Source of the DNA: an uncultured Ignavibacteria bacterium
GTDB lineage: Bacteria; Bacteroidota; Ignavibacteria; Tepidaquicellales; OLB5
DNA: 64,000 nucleotides
Assembly: GCA_937873695.1 (NCBI GenBank)
Contig: CALMYL010000021.1
Span: forward strand, 1 to 64,000
Reading direction: 5' to 3'
Position 1 is the first letter of the stretch. The number at the start of each line of letters is the position of its first letter. The position numbers were made by a program, and so were the translations under genes. This document shows, one piece after another, positions 43,174 through 50,378 of this stretch. A model generated the notes under the pieces. That model ran no database searches, was not told the DNA's origin, and saw only the letters and a list, made by a program, of their open reading frames with translations.

Positions 43174-44220
43174 TTATTCAAAGTCGTGTTCCAGGTATTC
43201 AACAGAACGTTCATAACCTATGTTCCCGTCTTTGAATTTTGATTTATTGTTTATTGCTATTTCAAGTTTTTCACTCAGCGCCTTTGCTGCATCATATCCA
43301 TAATGTTTGCAAAGGTAGTTCAGCGCTATTATTTCTGATATAACTGTGATATTTTTCCCCGGAAAAATTGGCAGTCTTACAAAAGGCAATTCAACTCCCA
43401 GGAGGTCTATAGTTTCGCTATCCAGCCCTGTCCTTGTATATTCCTTCTTTGGGTCCCATTCTTCAAGGTTCACCAAAAGCTCGACCCTCTTCTGGAACCT
43501 TATAGCTCTGATGCCGAAAACACTGCGAACGTCTATAATACCAAGTCCGCGGATCTCCATAAAGTGTTTCACCAGTTCTGTGCCTGTACCCATCAAAATG
43601 CCATCGCCTTTGCGGGAGATCATAACAACATCATCAGCAACCAGGCGGTGGCCGCGCTCAACCAGATCAAGCGCAATTTCGCTCTTCCCAATACCGCTTC
43701 TGCCATAGAAGAGCAGGCCAACGCCGTACACATCCACAAAGGAACCGTGGAGCGCAACCTGCGGTGAGAACTGGTCATCAAGAAAATCGTTGATAAAGTA
43801 TGCGAATTTTGTTGTTTCAAGCGGTGTGATAAAAACCGGGATCTCTTTTTTATCAGCCATTTCCATGAATTCATCGCTGGGCTTGTTGCTGAATGTTAAA
43901 CAAATGCAGGGCATATTGAATGAGAAGAATTTCTTAAGAGCCTTAGTCCGCTGCTCGGCTGAAAGTGTCTTAAGGTAACGCATCTCTGTATTACCAAGTA
44001 TCTGAACCCTATCGAAAGTGAACAAAGCTGTATAACCTGCCAGGGCCAGACCCGGCCTGTGAATATGCGGGTCTCTGATAATTTTATCCAAACCCTTTGT
44101 GGGGTCGGAGATCATTGTAAGTTTAAAACGCTCTTTTGCGGCGTTATAGAAAAAATCAACAGTGATCTTTTCTTTTCTGATCTCTTCAATATTCTTCAGA
44201 ACTTTATGAATGTGCTTCAT
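43174..44220 (-). CDS. hprK: HPr kinase/phosphorylase HprK
   Basis: 348 aa. The C-terminal kinase domain has the P-loop YGRSGIGKSEIALDLVERGH (near residues 155-175), followed by RLVADDVV, and the HprK signature EIRGLGIIDVRSVFG (near residues 204-218). The N-terminal domain (FDRVQILGNTEMRYLKTLS) is also typical. In Gram-positives it phosphorylates HPr Ser46 in carbon control; in Gram-negatives it is often found with incomplete PTS genes. No HPr or PTS enzyme is in the window. It follows hpf by 10 bp. Confidence 0.93.
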   Translation of the reverse strand: MKHIHKVLKNIEEIRKEKITVDFFYNAAKERFKLTMISDPTKGLDKIIRDPHIHRPGLALAGYTALFTFDRVQILGNTEMRYLKTLSAEQRTKALKKFFSFNMPCICLTFSNKPSDEFMEMADKKEIPVFITPLETTKFAYFINDFLDDQFSPQVALHGSFVDVYGVGLLFYGRSGIGKSEIALDLVERGHRLVADDVVMISRKGDGILMGTGTELVKHFMEIRGLGIIDVRSVFGIRAIRFQKRVELLVNLEEWDPKKEYTRTGLDSETIDLLGVELPFVRLPIFPGKNITVISEIIALNYLCKHYGYDAAKALSEKLEIAINNKSKFKDGNIGYERSVEYLEHDFE

Positions 44221-44230
44221 ACAAGTTTTA

Positions 44231-44569
44231 TTATTCTGCTGATTCTTTATGTTTTACTGATTTCTCTCCGCTGTGATCGGTAAGTTTGTCCTTGAATTTT
44301 CTCATCTGGATGCCTACTTTTTCCATGGATGCAAGGATAGATTTCATGAAATCTTCGGAGGACTCTTTTGCCGTGAAGGTGTGATTATTCTTAGCGTGTA
44401 CTATTACTTCGGCGTGCTTGATGCTGTTTTCAGGTTTGTCATAACTTAATATGACTTCTGTCTTGATGATGCCGTCGTATATCTTTGAGAATTTTTTGGA
44501 TTCTTCTTCGGCGAATTCTCTGAGTGAATCGTGGGCTTTGAAATGGCGTGCTGTAAAGATGAATGACAT
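44231..44569 (-). CDS. hpf: Ribosome hibernation-promoting factor, short form (HPF/RaiA)
   Basis: 112 aa. The ribosome-binding domain reads FTARHFKAHDSLREFAEEES, then KKFSKIYDGIIKTEVILSYD, with VIVHAKNNHTFTAKESSEDF. It lacks the C-terminal dimerisation domain of long HPF, so it belongs to the short class, which with RMF forms 100S ribosomes or acts like YfiA. The C-terminus is lysine-rich (HSGEKSVKHKESAE). It is the first gene of an operon with hprK. A GGGAGG-like sequence on the minus strand just upstream (44576-44582) is a good ribosome binding site. Confidence 0.9.
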   Translation of the reverse strand: MSFIFTARHFKAHDSLREFAEEESKKFSKIYDGIIKTEVILSYDKPENSIKHAEVIVHAKNNHTFTAKESSEDFMKSILASMEKVGIQMRKFKDKLTDHSGEKSVKHKESAE

Positions 44570-44950
44570 AAGTACCTCCCTATAATAAAATGAACAAAAA
44601 ATTAGAATTATATCTCTTGTTTTGCAAATATGCTAAAGTACTTCGTTAATTTCAACAATGGAATAAATCGTACCTATTCATAACCTCACCCCTAACCCCT
44701 CTCCTGAAAGGAGAGGGGGAACATGCATCAATATAATGGGTTTTCTTTACGGATAACCCTTTTGGAAAGACTGTTTAGTAAAATTTATTGATTTGAAATG
44801 GTTTTAAATGGTGGGTATATTAGCTGATATTTAACTCGTGCCACGAATAAGTAAATTGTGCATTTTGGAATTCAGAGATTTTTCAGCAATATCATAAAAT
44901 CTTAACTTATCCAGTTTCGTGGAACGAGTAAACAAATAATTGTAATTATT
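44570..44950. other. Intergenic region with two palindromic elements
   Basis: No gene. It holds a 10-bp hairpin CCCCTCTCCT-GAA-AGGAGAGGGG (44696-44718) and the 96-bp inverted-repeat element at 44834-44929. It separates divergent genes, so promoters for both must lie here, but I cannot pick them out. Confidence 0.7.
44834..44929. mobile_element. 96-bp MITE-like element, family with 9522-9614
   Basis: Termini ACTCGTGCCACGAA and TTCGTGGAACGAGT are inverted repeats with one mismatch. The core GTGCCACGAA is shared with the element at 9522. The interior is AT-rich and non-coding and does not resemble that of the other copy in detail. Confidence 0.5.
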
Positions 44951-45733
44951 ATGGAAACAGGCAAATTTTTACAGACAATGGGCAATATGTTCATTGATGG
45001 CAGCGCGAAACTAGGAAAAAACTGCACAATCGGGCAGTTTACGGTGATCGAAAAGGATGTTGTAATTGGCGAGGAGTGCCAGATAGGCCACAATGTTGTG
45101 ATCCATGCCGGTACAAAGCTTGGCAAGGGAGTCAGAATTGATGCCAATTCCGTAATAGGCAAGCAGCCGCTGCGCTCAAAGCGCAGCATATTTAAGTCAG
45201 ATAAGACCTACGAGCCCGCCGAAATTGGCGATGAATGTTTGATTGGCGCTCAGGTGATAATCTATACCGGCTGTAAAATTGCAAATAATGTGCTCATAGC
45301 CGATAGCGCCGCAGTGCGCGAAGATGTAACCGTTGGTGAGTATACTATAATAGGAAGAAGCTGTACCATTGAGAATTTTACAACTGTAGGAAAGAAATGC
45401 AAGCTTGAAACAAATTCATACATTACGGCATACTCAACTATTGAAGATTATTGCTTTGTTGCGCCCGGTGTTGTTACAACTAACGATAATTATTTGGGCA
45501 GAACGGAAGAGCGCTTTAGACACTTCAAAGGTGTAACCATCCGCAAGGGCGGGAGGATAGGCGGGGGAGCGGTAATACTGCCCGGACTCGAAATCGGCGA
45601 AGATGCGCTCGTAGCGGCCGGCGCAGTTGTGACGAAGAACGTTCCCGCTAAAACAATTTATGTGGGAATGCCCGCGAAAGAATTCCGCGATGTACCGCCT
45701 GAGCAGCTACTGGAAAATCAGGGGTGGGAGTAG
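44951..45733 (+). CDS. Left-handed beta-helix acyltransferase (LpxA/LpxD-like)
   Basis: 260 aa. Hexapeptide repeats run from residue 14 to 220, e.g. IDGSAKLGKNCTIGQFTVIE and VVIGEECQIGHNVVIHAG. It carries a C-terminal GGRIGGGAVILPGLEIGEDA with VAAGAVVTKNVPAKTIYVGM, as in sugar O/N-acyltransferases. A long non-repeat loop (residues 70-95, RSKRSIFKSDKTYEPAEIGD) interrupts the helix. The shape is that of UDP-sugar acyltransferases used in lipid A or polysaccharide synthesis; substrate not determined. Later in-frame ATGs at 44978 and 44987 are possible starts. Confidence 0.8.
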   Translation: METGKFLQTMGNMFIDGSAKLGKNCTIGQFTVIEKDVVIGEECQIGHNVVIHAGTKLGKGVRIDANSVIGKQPLRSKRSIFKSDKTYEPAEIGDECLIGAQVIIYTGCKIANNVLIADSAAVREDVTVGEYTIIGRSCTIENFTTVGKKCKLETNSYITAYSTIEDYCFVAPGVVTTNDNYLGRTEERFRHFKGVTIRKGGRIGGGAVILPGLEIGEDALVAAGAVVTKNVPAKTIYVGMPAKEFRDVPPEQLLENQGWE

Positions 45734-46344
45734 AATAATTACAAATTTCACATTACAGATTTGTTATTTGTCATCTTTGTTAATCAATGGGCCACTGATC
45801 TATCCGTAGGAAAATTATTTTTGAAGTTTTCTTAAACCACTCTTAGTGGTTTAAACCTTTAAAACATAGCCCACGGATTTATCCGTGGGAAAATGTCTTT
45901 GGAATATTCCAAAACCACTTCAGTGGTTTAAACCGTTAAAACGGTTAAGATTATTTTGCGCTTCAAATAACCCACGACTGAAGTCGTGGGCTGATGTTAC
46001 GCAGTGTTGCTTCTTATGTGATTCTTTGAAGGCATCGAACAGTTTACAAGTTTTTTAAATGTTATCATTGTTAATCTATAGCCCACGGATTTATCCGTGG
46101 GAAAATGTCTTTGGAATATTCCAAAACCACTTCAGTGGTTTAAACCGTTAAAACGGTTAAGATTATTTTGCGCTTCAAATAACCCACGACTGAAGTCGTG
46201 GGCTGTTCATTAACTGAGTCATTAAGTTGATTCTTCAGGCTTCGAAACAGCATTAATATACCCCAAAAAATAGACTTTAAAATCAATAAAATTATCATTA
46301 AAATTGCAGTTCTACATTACAGTTAAAAATATAAAGGATTTAAA
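45734..46344. other. Long intergenic region filled by a triplicated hairpin cassette
   Basis: No gene in 611 bp. It starts with a 25-bp sequence (45738-45762) that differs at one base from 27210-27234 after yebC. The remainder is the threefold hairpin cassette at 45788-46205. The final 140 bp lead into secG and contain no structure I recognise. Confidence 0.75.
45788..46205. repeat. Palindromic hairpin cassette, three copies
   Basis: Two copies at 45867-45993 and 46079-46205 look identical over 127 bp; the spacing is 212 bp. Each holds four hairpins: CCCACGGAT/ATCCGTGGG, AAACCAC/GTGGTTT, AACCGTT/AACGGTT and CCCACGAC/GTCGTGGG. A third, degenerate copy starts at 45788, and the spacers between copies also resemble each other (GATTCTTTGAAGGC against GATTCTTCAGGC). 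Confidence 0.85.
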
Positions 46345-46743
46345 ATGATCAGTATTTTGATAATTTTGCTTGTTTTAGTGGCAATTATGCTAATGGGAGT
46401 TATCCTCATCCAGTCATCAAAGGGCGGCGGTTTAGCCGGTACATTTGGCGGCGGGGGAGCTGATGCTTCAATGGTTTTCGGTGTTCGCAGAACTGCCGAT
46501 TTTTTGATCAAGTTAACAAGTATTCTGGCAACAATATTGCTTTTATTCTCATTGGTTACAAATGTTCTTATCAACAAAACAGGCGGAACAAACGAAAGTA
46601 TAATTCAGCAGAACTCAGGACAGCAGAATTTCCCTCAGCCTAATGTGCCGAGTGAAATGCAGCAGCCGCAGCAGCAGACTGATCCGAATCAGCAGCCTAA
46701 CCAGCAGCAGCCGGTTGACCCGAATCAGCAGCCGCCTAAATAA
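46345..46743 (+). CDS. secG: Preprotein translocase subunit SecG
   Basis: 132 aa. Two transmembrane helices (residues 1-20 and 52-75) frame the conserved cytoplasmic loop QSSKGGGLAGTFGGGGADAS. SecG sits beside SecYE and helps SecA-driven export. The C-terminal 50 residues are a Gln/Pro/Asn-rich tail (QQPNQQQPVDPNQQPPK) unlike the short tail of E. coli SecG; tails of this kind are common in this phylum and probably unstructured. Followed by the DUF5683 gene after 30 bp. Confidence 0.92.
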   Translation: MISILIILLVLVAIMLMGVILIQSSKGGGLAGTFGGGGADASMVFGVRRTADFLIKLTSILATILLLFSLVTNVLINKTGGTNESIIQQNSGQQNFPQPNVPSEMQQPQQQTDPNQQPNQQQPVDPNQQPPK

Positions 46744-46773
46744 TACAGTATATTCTGAAATCTAAATGATTTA

Positions 46774-47421
46774 ATGAATAAAGTAATAAAGTTTTTTTTA
46801 AAAGGTACAGTTATTTTTTTAATAGCTGTGCCTTTTTTATTTTGTACAGAGTCGTTTGGGCAGGATGTGGTGAGGCTTAAATTGAAGGATGAAAAGATTG
46901 CCGCGCTCACTTCGTTCGCTCGCAAAGTTGATTCGCTTGAGGTTGATTCACTTAAGGCAGATTCAAACATGACAATTATTAAGCCAAAGGAACCGGTAGT
47001 GAAGAAGTTCAGGATGAGGAAATCACCAACTACAGCCGTACTGCTTAGCGCAGTACTGCCGGGGGCGGGTCAGTTCTACAATCAGTCATACTGGAAAGTG
47101 CCCATTATTGGCGGGCTGGTAGGCTATTTTGGTTATGAGTATTTCAGGAACAATAATCTTTATAAGGATTACAGGGATGAATATGCCGCCTCTCAGACAG
47201 AAATAAATCCTGATGGTGATTTCACGCTGAAAACTCTGCGTGAGTTTTACCGCGACCAGCGCGATGATTTTGTGTGGTATTTCCTTATAGTTTATGTAAT
47301 AAGTATGGTTGATGCATATGTTGACGCTCACTTATTTGATTTTGATGTGAGCGAAGATAAGTTTACCAAAGGCGGCTTTCGCGGAAGGGAATACAAACTG
47401 AGGCTGAATCTGAAATTTTAA
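46774..47421 (+). CDS. DUF5683-family membrane protein with an embedded 32-bp repeat
   Basis: 215 aa. Signal or anchor helix at residues 8-24. The DUF5683 core is TAVLLSAVLPGAGQFYNQSY, then WKVPIIGGLVGYFGYEYFRN and the second hydrophobic segment VWYFLIVYVISMVDAYVDAH. Residues 41-51 (KIAALTSFARK) are encoded by a 32-bp sequence (46895-46926) that also occurs, unchanged by eye, in the non-coding region at 52478-52509, so a mobile palindrome arm has been incorporated in frame. Followed by a terminator. Function unknown. Confidence 0.85.
   Translation: MNKVIKFFLKGTVIFLIAVPFLFCTESFGQDVVRLKLKDEKIAALTSFARKVDSLEVDSLKADSNMTIIKPKEPVVKKFRMRKSPTTAVLLSAVLPGAGQFYNQSYWKVPIIGGLVGYFGYEYFRNNNLYKDYRDEYAASQTEINPDGDFTLKTLREFYRDQRDDFVWYFLIVYVISMVDAYVDAHLFDFDVSEDKFTKGGFRGREYKLRLNLKF
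46895..46926. repeat. 32-bp repeat arm inside the DUF5683 coding sequence
   Basis: AGATTGCCGCGCTCACTTCG... ; identical by eye to 52478-52509, where it forms one arm of a larger inverted repeat (52443-52509). Here the opposite arm is absent. Confidence 0.8.
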
Positions 47422-47435
47422 AAAAGTTCAATAAA

Positions 47436-47468
47436 AAAAACCCGGTCATTTGCTGACCGGGTTTTTTT
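47436..47468. terminator. Bidirectional terminator between convergent genes
   Basis: AAACCCGGTCA / TGACCGGGTTT with a TTTGC loop, flanked by A-run and T-run, so it serves both the DUF5683 gene and the convergent secreted-protein gene. Confidence 0.9.
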
Positions 47469-47529
47469 ACAATTAAAAGAAACAATTATTTTATCAACTT
47501 TAGAAACAAGGTTATCAAAAACAGCTCCG

Positions 47530-49314
47530 CTATTTTATTAACATCATTTTTTTGGTTTCGCTGAACTCGCCTGCTGTTATCCTGTAGAAGTAAATTCCGC
47601 TTGTCAGATCTGACGCGTTGAAATCATATGTATAATATCCGGCATTCATATCCTGTGAAACAAGCTGTGCAACTATCTGCCCAAGAGTATTATAAATACT
47701 TATTGTAACAAATGCTGCCTGTGGAATTGTGAAGTTTATCTTTGTTTCAGGATTGAACGGATTCGGGTAATTCTGTGAAAGACTGAAATTCTTTGGAATT
47801 CCGCTGCCGTTATTATTAATGCCAACCACAGGTGAAACGTTTGAACCATCATAAAATATGCGGTTCTGCTGTGCGCCAACAAATACCACGCCGCCGCCGT
47901 AAGCACCTACACCTGTTCTGAATCCAGATACATCAGGTGATGTAGTTGTATTGGCATTTATATTTGTTGTTACAACAGTTCTGGATGTTGGCGGCAATGT
48001 GAATGCTGAAGTATAAATTACTGTATCAGCAGTGGAACCTTTTGATACGTATGAAATTCTGTATGCGCCCTGCTGCTCGCTGCATTCAATTCTTCCTCTG
48101 TCGCAATCATTTGGAAAGTTTGCAATAGTTCCCAAATTTGGCCAGTAAGCGCCTGTTTCAGCGGAATAATTGTAATTCACTTTTTTAATGCCGCCGGTTG
48201 TTTGTGTCCACATACAAGCCATTTCATTAGTCTGCCTGTTTACCGCAATTTCGGGGTCAACTTCAGGATCCGAAGTTGCCTGCACATTGTACTGTGTCCA
48301 TGCTGTAGCTGTTCCAAAGTTACCCAGAGCAATTCTTTGCAGTCTCAAATTCGGATTTGAAGCAGTTAAGTCATTTGTGAATACAACATAAATAGAATCA
48401 TATGAAGCGCCGTGTCTGTAATCGATATCAATGTTAAAATCATTAAATGAATTTCTCACGGTATCCTGTATCCATGCATTTCCGCCGTTATTGGTCAAGG
48501 CTGCCCTTAAGCCAATTCCGACACCTGTTCCGGAATTTACATGCTGGTATGCCACATACCAATATGTTAAACCGTAAGACCAGTAATAACTATCAGCAAC
48601 AATTGATGGATTAATATGACCGCCGCCGGATGGAGTTGTACTGATCTGAACAACATTCAGACCTGCACCATTTGCATCGCATACCATCCAGTACAGTTCT
48701 CCGTCAAATGCAGAAACTGTCGAAGTCCTTGCAGCCGCAAAACCCAGCTTAAATGTGCTTGCGGAATCTGCAATGAAAAAATCGAATGAATGCCATTTTG
48801 TTGTGCCGCCCGGATTAATTGAAAGAATGTAAGCCCATGTTACGCCCTGGTCAGTTGATTTCATTATGCGAAGTGTATCTCTGTTAGCGGAAATGTACGC
48901 GACATATTTATTTCCGAGAGAGTCAACTTCAAGATCAAGACCTGCCTGTGTATTATTTGCAGGCGGCAAGTATGCAGGCGCATTATTAACTATATAATCT
49001 CCTGCTCCCCAGTCACCGTTAAATGGCGGCTGGATGCTGCTTTCAATATTTGCTGAGGGTTTACTTTCAGTAAACTGGTTTCCTGAAAATCTTTCAGGAA
49101 ACTCTCTTAAGAGTCTATCCCTAAGATGATTAAACAACTGCAAATTGCCGTTTTTCCTTGCTTCAAGGTGCTGACGCCATAAAGTGGCAAAATCTGAATT
49201 ATCATGCACGTATGATTGATTCGGATAAGCCTCTGATTGTATATTAGAAGATTGTGAATTTGCAGAAGAAATACATAAAAATAATACCAAAAACACAAAT
49301 AATGCTGATTTCAC
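47530..49314 (-). CDS. Secreted BNR/sialidase-like surface protein with T9SS domain
   Basis: 594 aa. Signal peptide at 1-20 (ALFVFLVLFLCISSANS). A helical propeptide-like stretch (residues 35-75, LWRQHLEARKNGNLQLFNHL) is followed by a beta-rich region with sialidase-type features (DRDTLRIMKSTDQGVTWAYI-like; NNGGNAWIQDTV). The C-terminal T9SS domain has NYPNPFNPETKINF, YNTLGQIV, LTSGIYFYRI and KKMMLIK. Likely exported and surface-attached; function unknown. The RIP and Asp residues of active sialidases were not found, so catalysis is not claimed. Confidence 0.8.
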   Translation of the reverse strand: MKSALFVFLVLFLCISSANSQSSNIQSEAYPNQSYVHDNSDFATLWRQHLEARKNGNLQLFNHLRDRLLREFPERFSGNQFTESKPSANIESSIQPPFNGDWGAGDYIVNNAPAYLPPANNTQAGLDLEVDSLGNKYVAYISANRDTLRIMKSTDQGVTWAYILSINPGGTTKWHSFDFFIADSASTFKLGFAAARTSTVSAFDGELYWMVCDANGAGLNVVQISTTPSGGGHINPSIVADSYYWSYGLTYWYVAYQHVNSGTGVGIGLRAALTNNGGNAWIQDTVRNSFNDFNIDIDYRHGASYDSIYVVFTNDLTASNPNLRLQRIALGNFGTATAWTQYNVQATSDPEVDPEIAVNRQTNEMACMWTQTTGGIKKVNYNYSAETGAYWPNLGTIANFPNDCDRGRIECSEQQGAYRISYVSKGSTADTVIYTSAFTLPPTSRTVVTTNINANTTTSPDVSGFRTGVGAYGGGVVFVGAQQNRIFYDGSNVSPVVGINNNGSGIPKNFSLSQNYPNPFNPETKINFTIPQAAFVTISIYNTLGQIVAQLVSQDMNAGYYTYDFNASDLTSGIYFYRITAGEFSETKKMMLIK

Positions 49315-49467
49315 TTTTAGCTCCTTTGTTTTTTTTTAATTTTACCCCAATTTGAATGTATCAAATTCGAGCAAATTTCAGAATTTATCAATTCAAAAAT
49401 TCCTGCCTACAAACTATCTGAACAGGTGAGTTAAAAAAGAACTATGATGAACTTCATATGGAAAATA

Positions 49468-49498
49468 AAAAAGCCTGTTCAAAACTGAACAGGCTTTT
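49468..49498. terminator. Terminator between two minus-strand secreted-protein genes
   Basis: AAAAGCCTGTTCA / TGAACAGGCTTTT with loop AAAC; T-runs on both strands. On the minus strand it ends the small gene at 49518-49850. Confidence 0.9.
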
Positions 49499-49517
49499 TG
49501 AAAAAATATACTTTTGT

Positions 49518-49850
49518 TTACTTTGAAAGCGTTATGGTTGTTATGCTGCAAAGATCAACACCCCTCATATAATATTTATTACCATCATCAGCGGTAAACA
49601 GAATATCCCAGCTGCAATGTTCGGGATCAATACCGGTGAATGTGAAATCGAATGTTTCACCATCAAGTATCATATCTTTCGGGATAACATCTGAACCCCA
49701 GTTATCTGAAGCGCTTGGTGAAATGAAGACATCAACGAGAATCATACCTGTATTGTTTACCATAGAAAAATTCTGGCTCTGCGCACTAACACTTTGACCC
49801 ATAATGAACAGGCAAACAACAGCTGCTAAAACTAAAAATGTTCTTTTCAA
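49518..49850 (-). CDS. Small exported beta-rich protein
   Basis: 110 aa from TTG 49850, which follows GGAGGAAGAA on the minus strand. The frame extends to 49946 but the upstream part has no start with a comparable ribosome site. Signal peptide RTFLVLAAVVCLFIMGQSVSA is followed by a compact domain (NFSMVNNTGMILVDVFISPS, WGSDVIPKDMILDGETFDFT, CSWDILFTADDGNKYY). It has two Cys that could form a disulfide. I recognise similar short secreted proteins by pattern but no function is known to me. Confidence 0.75.
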   Translation of the reverse strand: MKRTFLVLAAVVCLFIMGQSVSAQSQNFSMVNNTGMILVDVFISPSASDNWGSDVIPKDMILDGETFDFTFTGIDPEHCSWDILFTADDGNKYYMRGVDLCSITTITLSK

Positions 49851-49946
49851 TTCTTCCTCCTTTAGGAATTTATTTTTTTGTGAACGTGAAATTAAACAAT
49901 AACTTGAATCGACGCAATAGGAAGATGGACATCTAAATGTAGGCAT

Positions 49947-50378
49947 TATCCTACAAGATTGATTTGATTAGACCAGATTCGACAATTTAATGTAATTAAG
50001 TTTATTTTTACTGCATATTCATGCTTTTTGCATTAGCTTGCCGACGACAACAAGGATTATTTTTCTTTTACATCAGGGATTACGGAAAGTTATATTTGAA
50101 GCGTTAAGAAAAATATACTTAACTGTTTATTTTAACTGCTTCATGTATGACCCCCTAAACCCCTCCTGTGATCCGGAAAGTATACGCCTTGTTAGATAGA
50201 GCGAAGAGCGAAGGAAAAGCAGGAGGGTATTTTATTATCAGGCACTTACAATTAAAATTCCGGGTAGAATTAACTCAATTGAGTAAATCGGTTTAAATAC
50301 GTATTTTTGTAATTACTATCAATAAAAGTAATTAATAAAACATATATTTTCCCAAAACCAGGGAAACAGGATAAGCAA
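49947..50378. other. Intergenic region before lpd
   Basis: No gene (a frame to 49946 is part of the minus-strand ORF extension). It contains a long-range inverted repeat ACCCCTCCTG (50156-50165) with CAGGAGGGT (50220-50228), enclosing AGAGCGAAGAGCGAAGG, and a possible promoter for lpd at 50278-50309. Confidence 0.6.
50278..50309 (+). promoter_or_regulatory. Possible promoter of lpd
   Basis: ATTG at 50278 (against TTTG), about 20 nt, then TATTTTTG at 50302-50309 (TAnnTTTG). A start of transcription near 50316 would leave a 63-nt leader. Only partly matches the consensus. Confidence 0.35.

Noticed and set aside
45788-46205. CRISPR-like repeat
   Set aside because: Only two good copies with an 85-bp gap that is also related; four different hairpins per copy; no cas genes.
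47530-49314. Active exo-sialidase
   Set aside because: Only repeat-like resemblance to BNR blades; I could not find the RIP motif or the catalytic residues.
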